Shown: positions 8,723 through 18,925, counted from the stretch's first letter. The stretch: DNA of 64,000 nt from Paenibacillus cellulositrophicus (GCF_009363095.1 NZ_CP045296.1:558001-622000), one strand, 5' to 3'. The notes: generated by a model not told the origin, from the sequence alone. A program made the numbers and translations.

Positions 8723-9607
8723 TTATGCATCCGATTTCTGTTCGCCCATCATCTCCACAATACACGAAATCGCCCTTGCTGCCGCCGGAGAGCACTTCTT
8801 AAAAGAGACCGCGGCCAGAGCGATGGACCTTGAAGCTTCCGGGGCAATCGGCCGGGCCACGAGCCCTGAAGGAGCTGAAGCAAGAATCGTTTCCGGCAGG
8901 ATGCTGATGCCAAGTCCGCTACGCACCATCGCCATGATGGCATGATCGTCCTCAAGTTCAAATCGCATACGGGGAACCGCTGCTTGACCGTCAAACCACG
9001 CCCTTACATCGGTATCGCAGCCTTTCGCAGGCATAATAAACGGTTCATCCTCAATATCCTCCAGTGATATCGTGGATTTTACGCTGTGTTTATGATCAGC
9101 CGGCATAACGCACACCATCCGATCCTGTATGAGCATTGTGGTCTCAAGGCCATGCGAAGAAGGCATGTTCACAAATCCAAAATCTGCAGTCCCGTCCGCA
9201 ATCCATCGCTCGATATCTTGATAGTGCCCGTCGAGCAGCCGGATTTCGATCTGCGGGTACTTTTGCTGGAAACGTTGAAGGATATCCGGCAGCCAATGGA
9301 TCGATACGCTGGTAAACGTTCCGATCGTGACAGTTCCCCGCACTAGCCCCTTGATCTGATCTACCTCCTGCAGCATGTTTTCCTGCAATTGAAGCATTTC
9401 CTTCATATATTTCCACAGCCGTTCTCCGTCATGGGACAGTCGGACGCTTGACCGGCCCCTGGTAAGCAGCTGAATGCCTAGTTCCAGCTCCAGGCTAATG
9501 ATGGCACGGCTCACCGCCGATTGTGTTAAACTCAGCTGATCCGCCGCTTTCGTCAAATTTTCGGTTTCGACGACTTTTCCGAGAATTTCATACTTTGCCA
9601 AGGTCAT
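8723..9607 (-). CDS. LysR family transcriptional regulator
   Basis: A 294-residue LTTR. The N-terminal HTH is LTKAADQLSLTQSAVSRAIIS (about residues 18-38), followed by LELELGIQLLTRGRSSVRLS. The effector domain begins with GTVTIGTFTSVSIHWLPDIL near residue 90. It is divergent from a small antibiotic-biosynthesis-monooxygenase-fold gene with 116 bases between start codons, so that gene and the following PPOX-fold gene are its likely targets. The effector is unknown. Confidence 0.88.
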   Translation of the reverse strand: MTLAKYEILGKVVETENLTKAADQLSLTQSAVSRAIISLELELGIQLLTRGRSSVRLSHDGERLWKYMKEMLQLQENMLQEVDQIKGLVRGTVTIGTFTSVSIHWLPDILQRFQQKYPQIEIRLLDGHYQDIERWIADGTADFGFVNMPSSHGLETTMLIQDRMVCVMPADHKHSVKSTISLEDIEDEPFIMPAKGCDTDVRAWFDGQAAVPRMRFELEDDHAIMAMVRSGLGISILPETILASAPSGLVARPIAPEASRSIALAAVSFKKCSPAAARAISCIVEMMGEQKSDA

Positions 9608-9723
9608 TTTATAACACTCCCGCCATGAGAAATAATCATTACAACCATTTTAAACATTCATTTTATTTATTGTAAGTGGCTCGGTATAATGCAGATAGAA
9701 TGACGGATAAGGGGAGAACGAGG

Positions 9724-10056
9724 ATGGGAGCTATTGCAAAAACGCCGCAACCGCCGTATTATGCGGTCATTTTTACTTCGGAAATGTCTGAAGGAGAGAA
9801 CAGAGGGTACGGGAAAATGGGAGATAAGATGGTCGAGCTCGCTTCGAAGCAGCCGGGTTTCCTCGGAGTCGAAAGCGTTCGGGGAACGGATGGTGTCGGA
9901 ATTACCGTCTCGTATTGGGAGTCGCTTGAGGCGATCAAGACCTGGAAGGAGAATTCCTTGCACAGGGTAGCTCAGGATAAAGGGAAAAGCGAGTGGTACG
10001 CGCGGTTCGGTCTGCGGGTGAGTAAGGTCGAGAGAGACGATTTTATGAATATGTAA
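9724..10056 (+). CDS. Antibiotic biosynthesis monooxygenase (ABM) domain protein
   Basis: About 110 residues from the ATG at 9724, chosen because GGGGAGAACGAGG precedes it. An in-frame start at 9676 would add 16 residues with no ribosome binding site. The protein is a single ferredoxin-like ABM domain: YYAVIFTSEMSEG as strand 1, GYGKMGDKMVELASKQPGFLG as the helix, then VESVRGTDGVGITVSYWES and a C-terminal WYARFGLRVSKVER. Such proteins are small dimeric monooxygenases or heme-degrading relatives. The substrate is not predictable here. A TATAAT at 9685-9690 gives a plausible promoter. The divergent LysR gene probably controls it. Confidence 0.8.
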   Translation: MGAIAKTPQPPYYAVIFTSEMSEGENRGYGKMGDKMVELASKQPGFLGVESVRGTDGVGITVSYWESLEAIKTWKENSLHRVAQDKGKSEWYARFGLRVSKVERDDFMNM

Positions 10057-10208
10057 GCTGTAATTAACCCCGTCTGAATGGCAGCCCCCATTGCACAAAC
10101 ACTCATAACTATAATGTATGATTACGCTGTAAAAATATATTTTTAATATGCAGTGGATTAACATACAATGAATTTAATTAATCGACAGAGTACGAATGGG
10201 GGATTCAA

Positions 10209-10769
10209 ATGGGCAAACAATTTCCGGCTATGCTGCCTGAGCATATGGATTTTATCCGGAAGCAGCACATGTTTTTCGTTGGTACGGCGCCGTTATCACA
10301 GGAAGGACACGTCAACTTGTCGCCAAAAGGTTATGACACGTTCCGGATTTTGTCCGAGAACCGGGTCGCATACCTGGATTTGACCGGAAGCGGCAATGAA
10401 ACGAGTGCCCACCTGGAAGAAAACGGCCGGATCACGATCATGTTCTGTGCGTTTGAAGGGCCAGCGAACATCATGCGGCTGTACGGAACCGGGACGGTGA
10501 TTTTACCGGAGAGCAGGGAGTGGGAGACATTATACCCTTTGTTTGATCCGATGCCCGGAGCCAGGCAGATCATCACGATCGATGTGCATAAAGTGCAGAC
10601 GTCCTGCGGTTATGCGGTTCCCTTCATGACCTATGAAAAGGAAAGGGACACGCTGAATCGGTGGGCAGAGCATAAAGGCGAACAAGGGCTTCACGACTAC
10701 TGGCAGGAGAAAAACAGGAGCACGATCGACGGACTGCCGACTCCTTTAGGCAGACGGCTTGGGTTATAG
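10209..10769 (+). CDS. Pyridoxamine 5'-phosphate oxidase-fold (PPOX) family protein
   Basis: A 186-residue FMN-binding split-barrel protein. Family features include HMFFVGTAPLSQEGHVNLSP near residues 19-38, FRILSENRVAYLDLTGSGNE and RITIMFCAFEGPANIMRLYG. This is the 'VNLSPKG...' PPOX subfamily of probable flavin-dependent oxidoreductases, not the true PdxH. It is preceded by GGGGGATTCAA and follows the ABM gene by 152 bases. A terminator comes 39 bases after the stop. Physiological substrate unknown. Confidence 0.82.
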   Translation: MGKQFPAMLPEHMDFIRKQHMFFVGTAPLSQEGHVNLSPKGYDTFRILSENRVAYLDLTGSGNETSAHLEENGRITIMFCAFEGPANIMRLYGTGTVILPESREWETLYPLFDPMPGARQIITIDVHKVQTSCGYAVPFMTYEKERDTLNRWAEHKGEQGLHDYWQEKNRSTIDGLPTPLGRRLGL

Positions 10770-10807
10770 CCTAGTAAAAAAACGCGAAATCAAATTACCG
10801 ATAACGC

Positions 10808-10841
10808 AAAACAAGCCGCGATGGATCCGGGCTTGTTTTTT
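10808..10841. terminator. Intrinsic terminator
   Basis: AAAACAAGCC (10808-10817) pairs with GGCTTGTTTT (10830-10839), and the T-run continues to 10841. It follows the PPOX gene and lies between it and the convergent ROK gene. Confidence 0.85.
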
Positions 10842-10919
10842 GTATAGGTCGTTTTGTTGAATCGGGATTGTGAAATGGGAATGGGAGCGAGCATCATCGT
10901 TCAATATTCATCCCCGTAA

Positions 10920-12095
10920 TCAATCAGCAAGGTCGTCACCGGAGGGCAAGCTAAGCACAGGCACGTTCAGAAAACGGGAAATCGCCAGTGCACAGGCACC
11001 CATGACGCAGGATTTCCGCCCCATGCCCGACAGTGTAATCTCCCGGTAATGGCTGATTTGGGAATGGAGTTGATGATGGATCCTCTGCAGTGCATCGGGG
11101 ATCATACGCAGCAGCTCACTGTCGATGACGACAACGTCCGGATTGTACATATTGATGACATTGTTCAGCCCGATCGACAGGTAATAGACGAATTGATTCA
11201 GAGCGTCATGCACTTGTTCGTCGCCTTCGGCAATGCGCCGGTTGATCCACTCCATATCCGAGGCGTCACCAGGTTCGGCCGCAAGGATGTTCCGGAGCAC
11301 GCTTGTCTCCGAAGCATACTTCTCCCAGCAGCCGCGGTTGCCGCAAGCGCAGGGCTCTCCGCCGGGAACGACGATCATATGGCCGATTTCACCGGCAAAG
11401 CCCTCATGGCCGCGAAAAAACTTGCCGTCCATGATCATGCCGAGCCCAATGCCGGAATACAGTGTTACGCAGAGAAGGTTGTCGGTCGTATGGTGAGCGT
11501 ATGCCCGCTCGGCAAAAGCGCTGAGGTTCGCGTTGTTTTCCAAATGGACAGCCGTACCGACTGCACGTTCCAGATCCTGCTTCAAGTCAACGTCCTGCCA
11601 TTGGAACCGGGGCACGAATTTGATGGTCTCTTCATTGGAGACGAGTCCGTGGATCGCCAATACGATGCCGACCATCCCATAGCGGCTGCCCGCGCAGCGG
11701 CTTTGATACCGGCGGATCGCGGAGGCCAGCAGCTGTACGATATCCTCATAGGCTTCCGATTGAATTGGAATGATTTCGGTTGTGACCGGATGACCGGTTA
11801 AATCGGATAACATGAATGTCGCGTGTCCTGCGTCCAGGTCAATGCCGAGCGCATATCCTGCCTGGGCGTTCAGGGAGAGCATAATCGGTTTGCGTCCGAC
11901 GGGGTTGTGCTCCAGCTCGGTTTCGACGACCAGTTCTTCTTCCAGCAAATCTGCTACCTGCGCGGAGATCGTCGCCCGGGTCAGGGCCGTAATCTTGGAC
12001 AGATCCGCTCTGGAAATTTTTCCTTCTTTCATAATTTCCCGTATAATCAACGCCCGGTTGATCTTTTTAATATAAGAGGCGTCTCCGGTTACCAT
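10920..12095 (-). CDS. ROK family transcriptional repressor (XylR-type)
   Basis: A 391-residue ROK regulator. A winged HTH occupies the N-terminal 70 residues (MKEGKISRADLSKITALTRATI, then SAQVADLLEEELV). The ROK sugar-kinase-like domain follows, with ALGIDLDAGHATFMLSDLTG near residue 95, EIGHMIVVPGGEPCACGNRGCWEKYAS near 240-266 containing the zinc-type CxCGxxGC motif, and a C-terminal Asn/Gly-rich region. It is divergent from uxaC. A xyl-like operator downstream of the uxaC promoter suggests it represses the uxaC-lar operon and is released by a sugar or sugar acid. The inducer is an inference; hexuronates are the obvious candidates. Confidence 0.88.
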   Translation of the reverse strand: MVTGDASYIKKINRALIIREIMKEGKISRADLSKITALTRATISAQVADLLEEELVVETELEHNPVGRKPIMLSLNAQAGYALGIDLDAGHATFMLSDLTGHPVTTEIIPIQSEAYEDIVQLLASAIRRYQSRCAGSRYGMVGIVLAIHGLVSNEETIKFVPRFQWQDVDLKQDLERAVGTAVHLENNANLSAFAERAYAHHTTDNLLCVTLYSGIGLGMIMDGKFFRGHEGFAGEIGHMIVVPGGEPCACGNRGCWEKYASETSVLRNILAAEPGDASDMEWINRRIAEGDEQVHDALNQFVYYLSIGLNNVINMYNPDVVVIDSELLRMIPDALQRIHHQLHSQISHYREITLSGMGRKSCVMGACALAISRFLNVPVLSLPSGDDLAD

Positions 12096-12184
12096 TTGTT
12101 TCCTCCAATTTTAGAACGTCATGAAAATTCAGCATAAACCATATTGTAGCACGAACCCGCCTCGCCCGCTCAGAAATTACCCGA

Positions 12185-12250
12185 TTGACAAAGGCGTGGG
12201 GAGTTGGTACAGTACGAATATATTTTGTAAGTTTAATAAACAAATTAAAA
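12185..12250 (+). promoter_or_regulatory. Promoter and XylR/ROK-like operator before uxaC
   Basis: TTGACA (12185-12190) and TACAGT (12208-12213) are 17 bases apart, a near-consensus sigma-A promoter. About 8 bases downstream starts TTGTAAGTTTAATAAACAAA, whose GTTTAATAAAC core resembles the operators I know for XylR/ROK repressors. Binding just after +1 would block transcription. The divergent ROK protein is the natural partner, but no binding is shown. Confidence 0.55.
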
Positions 12251-12299
12251 ATTGTAAAGGGTTTCATACCAATTATCGATCCTTGGAGAGGAGAACAGG

Positions 12300-13703
<1,404 letters not shown>

Positions 13704-13722
13704 CGGGGGGAGGGAAAAGCGC

Positions 13723-15009
13723 ATGGGTATTTTGCAGGAGCTTCTGAAGGATATTCCGATTCCGAAAATGGCCAAGGTCAACGTACGGTTCAACGATGAA
13801 CAGATCGTGGACCTGGGCGGCGACCTCGGGGCCAAGCTGCGTCAGCCGCACATTATGGAGAAGGTCAAGCCCGGCATGGAAATCGCGATCGCTGTCGGCA
13901 GCAGGGGTCTTGACCGCATTGTGGAGCTAACTGCCGTGACCGTCAAAGCATTAAAGGAAGCGGGTGCCAAGCCGTTTATTGTGCCGAGCATGGGAAGTCA
14001 CGGAGGTGCCACGGCGGAAGGGCAGCGGGAGGTGCTGGCGCATCTAGGCGTCACGGAGGAGAGCGCAGGCTGCGAAATCCGCTCCTCGATGGAAGTCGTT
14101 CAGCTCGGCGTGCTGCCGAACGGCCTTCCGGTGTATTTGGATAAATACGCCGCCGCGGCGGATGGCATCGTCGTCATTAACCGGATCAAGCCGCATACGG
14201 CTTTTCGGGGACCGGTGGAGAGCGGCATCATGAAAATGATCAGCATCGGCCTTGGCAAGCAGAAAGGGGCGGAGGCCTGCCACCAGCTAGGGTTTAAATA
14301 TATGGCTGAGAACGTTCCGGCCATGGCCAAAATGATCATGGAGAAGAAGCCGGTCCTGTTCGGGGTAGCGACGATCGAAAATGCGTTCGACAAGGTTGCA
14401 GTCGTTGAGGTGCTTACGCCGGAGGAGATTACCGACAAGGAACCGCAGCTGCAGCTTCGGGCGAAGGAACTGCTGCCGAAGCTGTTTTTTGACCAGCTGG
14501 AAGTGCTGATCATTGACGAAATCGGCAAAAACATCAGCGGCGACGGCATGGATCCGAACATCACGGGCCGATATCCGACGCCTTATGCGCACGGAGGGCC
14601 CGATGTCAACAAAATGGTCGTTCTGGATTTGACGCCGCAAACCGAAGGGAATGCAAACGGCGTAGGCACGGCCGACTTTACGACGCAGCGGCTTGTCGAC
14701 AAGATGGATTTGGAGGTTACTTACGCCAACGGGCTGACGTCCACCGTCGTCGCGCCGACGAAGATCGCCACGACGCTGCCGAATGACAAGGAAGCGATTC
14801 AGGCGGCGGTGAAAACGAGCAATGTGCTGGATTTTAACCAGGCGAAAATCGTCCGGATCAAAAATACGCTCGTTCTGAGCCAAATCGAGGTGTCCGAAGC
14901 GCTGTTTGAATATGTGAAGCAGCATCCGCAAATGGAGCTGGCCTCGGAGCCGTATGATCTGTCTTTTGACGAGCACGGAAATTTACCGAAAACGGAGGAG
15001 AGTCACTAG
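13723..15009 (+). CDS. larA: LarA-family nickel-pincer-dependent racemase/epimerase
   Basis: A 428-residue member of the LarA (DUF2088) family, which uses the Ni-pincer nucleotide (NPN) cofactor to racemise or epimerise alpha-hydroxy acids by hydride transfer. Residues equivalent to those known in Lactobacillus plantarum LarA appear in order and at matching spacing: His93 (GSHGG), His158 (RIKPHTAFRG), Lys171 (ESGIMKM) and His187 (EACHQLG). Those would correspond to His108, His174, Lys184 and His200, the lysine being the cofactor attachment site. It sits 19 bases after uxaC, upstream of an SDR and of larE-larB-larC. The context argues against lactate as substrate. A C2 epimerase for D-mannonate/D-gluconate is my inference; tagaturonate-derived altronate is an alternative. 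Confidence 0.85.
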   Translation: MGILQELLKDIPIPKMAKVNVRFNDEQIVDLGGDLGAKLRQPHIMEKVKPGMEIAIAVGSRGLDRIVELTAVTVKALKEAGAKPFIVPSMGSHGGATAEGQREVLAHLGVTEESAGCEIRSSMEVVQLGVLPNGLPVYLDKYAAAADGIVVINRIKPHTAFRGPVESGIMKMISIGLGKQKGAEACHQLGFKYMAENVPAMAKMIMEKKPVLFGVATIENAFDKVAVVEVLTPEEITDKEPQLQLRAKELLPKLFFDQLEVLIIDEIGKNISGDGMDPNITGRYPTPYAHGGPDVNKMVVLDLTPQTEGNANGVGTADFTTQRLVDKMDLEVTYANGLTSTVVAPTKIATTLPNDKEAIQAAVKTSNVLDFNQAKIVRIKNTLVLSQIEVSEALFEYVKQHPQMELASEPYDLSFDEHGNLPKTEESH

Positions 15010-15783
15010 ATGACGACGAGTTTGTTTGATTTAACGGGGAAAACGGCGGTAGCGGTCGGCGGCAACAGCGTGCTCGGCTCGGCGATTGCCGAGGGCTTTG
15101 CCGAACACGGCGCCAAGATGGCGATCGTCGGGCGGAACCTGGACAAAGCGGAGGAAGTCGTAAGCGCCATCCGGAGCCAAGGCGGGGAAGCGAAAGCATT
15201 TCAGGCGGATGTGGGCTCGCGCGAGTCCCTGGTCCAAGCGGCCGCGGACATTGAAGCATGGTCTGGCGGATGGGACATTCTGCTCAACGCTCCGGGTACA
15301 AATAGCACCACTCCCTTTTTCGAGCTGGAGATGGAAGAATGGGACCGCATTATGGACGTGAACCTGAAGGGCATCGTGCTTACCTGTCAAATTTTCGCCA
15401 AGCGCATGGTCGAGCAGAAGCGCAAGGGAAGCATCATCAACATCTCGTCGGTGTCCTCAACGACGCCGCTCTCCAAGGTGTTTACGTATTCGGTGTCCAA
15501 AGCCGGATTGAACAGCGTCACCCAATTCCTGGCTCGGGAGCTTGCTCCGGAGGGGATCCGCGTGAACGCGATCATTCCGGGATTCTTCCCGGCTGTGCAG
15601 AACCAGAAAATATTAAGCCCGGAACGGGTCGAATCGATCATGCGGCATACGCCGATGAACCGCTTCGGTACGCCGGATGAATTAAAAGGGGCAGCGATCC
15701 TGCTTGCTTCAGATCAGGCGTCGAGCTTTATCACCGGCTCGATGATCCGGGTGGATGGCGGGTTCGGCAGCATGACGATTTAA
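15010..15783 (+). CDS. SDR family oxidoreductase, probable D-mannonate oxidoreductase
   Basis: A classical short-chain dehydrogenase of 257 residues. The dinucleotide motif is a variant (AVAVGGNSVLGSAIAEGF, about residues 13-30). LLNAPGT replaces the NNAG motif, and the catalytic Ser-Tyr-Lys set is in SSVSSTTPLSKVFTYSVSKAG (about 139-159). The C-terminus carries GSMIRVDGGFGSM. SDR proteins next to uxaC in Bacillales are usually fructuronate reductases that make D-mannonate, so this is the likely role, using NAD(P)H. The ATG directly follows the larA stop codon and GGAGGAG lies inside the larA end, so translation is coupled. Confidence 0.8.
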   Translation: MTTSLFDLTGKTAVAVGGNSVLGSAIAEGFAEHGAKMAIVGRNLDKAEEVVSAIRSQGGEAKAFQADVGSRESLVQAAADIEAWSGGWDILLNAPGTNSTTPFFELEMEEWDRIMDVNLKGIVLTCQIFAKRMVEQKRKGSIINISSVSSTTPLSKVFTYSVSKAGLNSVTQFLARELAPEGIRVNAIIPGFFPAVQNQKILSPERVESIMRHTPMNRFGTPDELKGAAILLASDQASSFITGSMIRVDGGFGSMTI

Positions 15784-15809
15784 TGGCCATACGGGAAGGA
15801 GGCAGGACA

Positions 15810-16610
15810 ATGCTAACCGAAAAATATGAGAAACTGCAGTCCATCCTGCGGGAACTAAATTCAGTTGTCGTGGCATTTTCAGGAGGGGTGGACAGCACCT
15901 TTCTGCTTAAAGCGGCTGTCGATACGCTCGGCCCGGATCAAGTACTGGCGGTGACCGCGGATTCGGAAACGTATCCGTCAACCGAGCTTGCAGAAGCGAG
16001 GGAGCTGGCTGAATGGATCGGAGCGCGGCATCAGGTCATTGAAACCTCCGAGCTGGCGATTCCCGGATATGCCGAAAACACGAAAAACCGATGCTATTTT
16101 TGCAAAAGCAGTCTTTTCGACCACTTGGTTCCCGTACTGACGGAGCAATCCTATAAAAATATCGTTTACGGCGTCATTGCCGACGACATGAATGAGTTTC
16201 GGCCCGGCATGCAGGCGGCAAAGGAAAGGGGCATTCGCGGACCGTTGCTGGAAGCCGGATTGTATAAGGAAGAAATCCGCGAGCTGTCCAGAGGCTACGG
16301 CCTGCCCACTTGGGATAAGCCTTCTTTTGCCTGCTTGTCCTCGAGAATCGCTTATGGGGAACGGATTACCAAAGAGAAGCTGAGCAAGGTTGAAAAAGCG
16401 GAGGCCTATTTGAAATCGCTCGGCATCCGCCAGGTACGGGTACGCACGCACCAGGACACGGCGCGGATCGAAGTGGAACCGAAGGACATGCAGACCGTTC
16501 TGGAGCAGCATTCGCAAATTTCCGGCAGGCTGCAGGAGTACGGCTACAAGTACGTAACGCTTGACCTGGTGGGTTATCAGAGCGGAAGCATGAACAAGGT
16601 TTTGGCATAA
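15810..16610 (+). CDS. larE: ATP-dependent sacrificial sulfur transferase LarE
   Basis: Adenylates the carboxylates of the NPN precursor and inserts sulfur. The protein is 266 residues from the ATG at 15810, chosen because GGAAGGAGG is 7 bases upstream; the earlier in-frame ATG at 15783 overlaps the SDR stop and lacks a binding site. The PP-loop SGGVDS is at residues 24-29. A CYFC pair sits at 95-98. Cys175 in FACLSSRI aligns with the sulfur-donating Cys176 of L. plantarum LarE, so the sacrificial residue is present. It follows the SDR gene and precedes larB, as expected for a cofactor pathway dedicated to the LarA homologue. Confidence 0.93.
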   Translation: MLTEKYEKLQSILRELNSVVVAFSGGVDSTFLLKAAVDTLGPDQVLAVTADSETYPSTELAEARELAEWIGARHQVIETSELAIPGYAENTKNRCYFCKSSLFDHLVPVLTEQSYKNIVYGVIADDMNEFRPGMQAAKERGIRGPLLEAGLYKEEIRELSRGYGLPTWDKPSFACLSSRIAYGERITKEKLSKVEKAEAYLKSLGIRQVRVRTHQDTARIEVEPKDMQTVLEQHSQISGRLQEYGYKYVTLDLVGYQSGSMNKVLA

Positions 16611-16637
16611 CGAAAGCTCTGGAAGGGGATGAGAACT

Positions 16638-17411
16638 TTGTTGGACGACGTTCTGGAGCAAGTACGCAGCGGAGCCCTGAGCGTGGCGGAAGCCAAAGCG
16701 CGGCTGGCGGCATTTGAGGATCTCGGCTTTGCCAAGGTTGACCACCAGCGCAGTAAACGGCAGGGTTTCCCTGAGATCGTCTATGGGGAAGGCAAAACGG
16801 CGGATCATATCATTTCGATTGCCTGCGCTCTGCAAGCCCGTGGCAGCAGCGTCCTGGTCACACGCGTGGACAAGGAAAAAGCTGTGACGGTGCTGCGGGC
16901 GTGTCCGGATTATATATATCACGAGACGGCAAGGGTCTTGTATTGGAAAAAGGAACAGATGCCCGCTGACGATTCGCAAGGATATGTCGCCGTGATTGCG
17001 GCGGGAACCTCGGATCTGCGCGTGGCGGAGGAGGCGGCCGTGACGGCCGAAGTGCTCGGCAGCAGGGTCCACCGGATATATGATGTGGGCGTTGCGGGGA
17101 TCCACCGCTTGCTCAGCCATTTGGAGGAAATCCAGCAGGCGACGGTTTCAGTTGTGGTGGCCGGGATGGAAGGGGCGCTCCCCAGCGTCGTGGGCGGTCT
17201 GGTCTCCCACCCGGTCATCGCAGTACCGACAAGCGTCGGGTATGGGGCTCATTTTCAAGGCTTGTCTGCGCTGCTTACGATGCTAAATTCATGTGCCTCA
17301 GGCATCAGCGTGGTGAACATCGACAACGGATTCGGCGGAGGTTATAACGCCGCGCTGATTCATCAGCTTGTACATAGAGGGGGACAACGGATTGAAAACG
17401 CTATACCTTGA
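16638..17411 (+). CDS. larB: Pyridinium-3,5-biscarboxylic acid mononucleotide synthase LarB
   Basis: Carboxylates and hydrolyses nicotinic acid adenine dinucleotide to start NPN cofactor synthesis. It is about 257 residues. The C-terminal half is PurE-like, with YVAVIAAGTSDLRVAEEAAV near residues 118-137, VVVAGMEGALPSVVGGLVSHPVIAVPTSVGYG and a glycine-rich end (NIDNGFGGGYNAALIH). The N-terminal part has the LarB-type RQGFPEIVYGEGKTADHI segment. An ATG at 16629 touches the GGAAGGGG binding site, so I chose the TTG at 16638, which has a 9-base spacing. It overlaps the start of larC by 20 bases, indicating coupled translation. Confidence 0.93.
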   Translation: MLDDVLEQVRSGALSVAEAKARLAAFEDLGFAKVDHQRSKRQGFPEIVYGEGKTADHIISIACALQARGSSVLVTRVDKEKAVTVLRACPDYIYHETARVLYWKKEQMPADDSQGYVAVIAAGTSDLRVAEEAAVTAEVLGSRVHRIYDVGVAGIHRLLSHLEEIQQATVSVVVAGMEGALPSVVGGLVSHPVIAVPTSVGYGAHFQGLSALLTMLNSCASGISVVNIDNGFGGGYNAALIHQLVHRGGQRIENAIP

Positions 17412-18330
17412 CTGCTTTTCCGGTATCAGCGGAGATATGTTCATCGGTGCGCTGCTGGATGCCGGCGGCGATGCGCAGCGGATGCAGAAGGAGCTGCAGA
17501 AATTAAACATCGAAGAAGAATATACGCTGCAGTGGAGCAAGGTGAACAAGAACGGGATCACCGCGACCAAATTTGACGTGCATCTACAAGAAGCGCATGA
17601 GAAAGATCACGATGAGCATCATCACGTGCATGAACATTCCCAAGCGGATCTTGAGGCCCAGGAAGGTTCAGGCGAAGCTCAATATGATCATGATGGGGCG
17701 CATCTTCACAGCCATAGCCACAAGCATGATCACGCCCACAGTCACGAACATCATCATGACCATACACATCACCATCATAGCCATGATCATTCGCATAGTC
17801 ACGGCCATCATCACCATCATCATCATCGGGCATACAAGGATATCGTCCAAATGATTGAAGCGGCCGGTTTTGAGGAGCCGGTACGCGACACGGCGCTCCG
17901 TATTTTCAAGATCATTGGGGAGGCTGAGGGAAAAATACATGGCGTTCCGTTAGACGACGTTCATTTTCACGAAGTAGGCGCAGTAGACTCCATCATCGAT
18001 ATTGTCGGCGCCTCGATTTTGATCCATCAAATGGGTATCGAAGCGATCCATTCCTCGCCCGTGCCCGTCGGTATGGGCAAAATCCGGATCGACCACGGTA
18101 TTTACCCGGTGCCCGCGCCTGCGACGCTGGAGATTCTGAAGGGCGTACCGCTGGAAGCGTCGGATGTCCGCTTTGAGCTGACGACACCGACGGGTGCGGC
18201 GATCGTATCGGTGCTCGCGCAGCAGTACGGGCCCATACCGTCTATCAAGGTGACCGCCGTCGGTTACGGAGCAGGGACCAAAACGTTTGCCGACCGGCCC
18301 AACGTGCTGCGTGTCATCGTAGGCGAATAA
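17392..18330 (+). CDS. larC: Nickel insertion protein LarC, N-terminal part, with His-rich insert
   Basis: LarC inserts nickel into the bis-thiocarboxylate precursor to finish the NPN cofactor. The start is a TTG at 17392 after AGAGGGGGAC. The protein begins LKTLYLDCFSGISGDMFIGA, the family signature. Residues 64-145 form an insert with about 35 histidines in 82 residues, interspersed with Asp, Ser and Glu, which would bind or store nickel. The conserved core resumes with KIHGVPLDDVHFHEVGAVDSIIDIVG and PVPAPATLEILKGVPL. This reading frame ends at 18330, before the C-terminal domain, which lies in the +1 frame as a separate ORF. L. plantarum larC is also split and joined by programmed frameshifting. 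Confidence 0.92.
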   Translation: MKTLYLDCFSGISGDMFIGALLDAGGDAQRMQKELQKLNIEEEYTLQWSKVNKNGITATKFDVHLQEAHEKDHDEHHHVHEHSQADLEAQEGSGEAQYDHDGAHLHSHSHKHDHAHSHEHHHDHTHHHHSHDHSHSHGHHHHHHHRAYKDIVQMIEAAGFEEPVRDTALRIFKIIGEAEGKIHGVPLDDVHFHEVGAVDSIIDIVGASILIHQMGIEAIHSSPVPVGMGKIRIDHGIYPVPAPATLEILKGVPLEASDVRFELTTPTGAAIVSVLAQQYGPIPSIKVTAVGYGAGTKTFADRPNVLRVIVGE

Positions 18331-18358
18331 CGCTCTTGATCCGAAAGGAGTCTGTCTT

Positions 18359-18844
18359 ATGAAATCCGAGCTGCCCCCAAATCATGAACATGTCGATCAA
18401 GACATGGTAAAGATGGAAGTCAACTACGACGACATTTCGGGTGAATGGCTGGGCTACGTGATGGACCTTCTGCTCGAAAACGGTGCAAACGACGTGTTCT
18501 ATACGCCCATTTTCATGAAGAAAAACCGGCCGGGAACGATGCTTCAGCTGCTATGCGCCAAAGACAAGATCGACCGGATGAAAGAAATCATTTTTCGCGA
18601 GACGACAACGCTTGGCATCCGGTATTATCCGCTCACGGTGCACCGTCTGGAACGAACGTTTACTCAGGTCCCAACAGAATGGGGTGCCGTTACCGTAAAA
18701 TTGGGTATTCATAACGGGGAGACCGTTCAATGCGCTCCGGAGTTTGAGGATTGCAAACGAATAGCCCAAGCAAACAGGATCCCGATCAAGTCTGTTTACG
18801 AGCAAGTATGGAAATCCGTCGGGTTCCTGCCTACCAATTCGTGA
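18359..18844 (+). CDS. larC2: LarC C-terminal domain (larC2), separate reading frame
   Basis: A 161-residue protein equal to the C-terminal domain of LarC, with VKMEVNYDDISGEWLGYVMDLLLENGANDVFYTPIFMKKNRPG at its start and an RETTTLGIRYYPLTVHRLER segment. The ATG lies 8 bases after AAAGGAG, so it can start independently. Its frame is also open upstream to 18323, where it overlaps the last codons of larC1 (frame +1), so a fusion by +1 shift near the GAA-TAA end of larC1 is formally possible. It probably binds LarC1 to form the nickel-loading enzyme. It is the last gene of the operon. Confidence 0.88.
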   Translation: MKSELPPNHEHVDQDMVKMEVNYDDISGEWLGYVMDLLLENGANDVFYTPIFMKKNRPGTMLQLLCAKDKIDRMKEIIFRETTTLGIRYYPLTVHRLERTFTQVPTEWGAVTVKLGIHNGETVQCAPEFEDCKRIAQANRIPIKSVYEQVWKSVGFLPTNS

Positions 18845-18925
18845 TGTTTTAGAATTACCTTTTATTGGCAAAATCCCCATACGTTCTCTAGCATTTCCGC
18901 ATAGCTTAGTAGAGAACTGGACATG

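Noticed and set aside
15978..17120. 380-codon minus-strand frame across larE and larB
   Set aside because: It spans two well-identified genes and reads as low-information antisense.
17573..17850. CAT/CAC-rich stretch that looks like a DNA repeat or array
   Set aside because: It is the coding sequence of the His-rich insert in LarC1, not a separate element.
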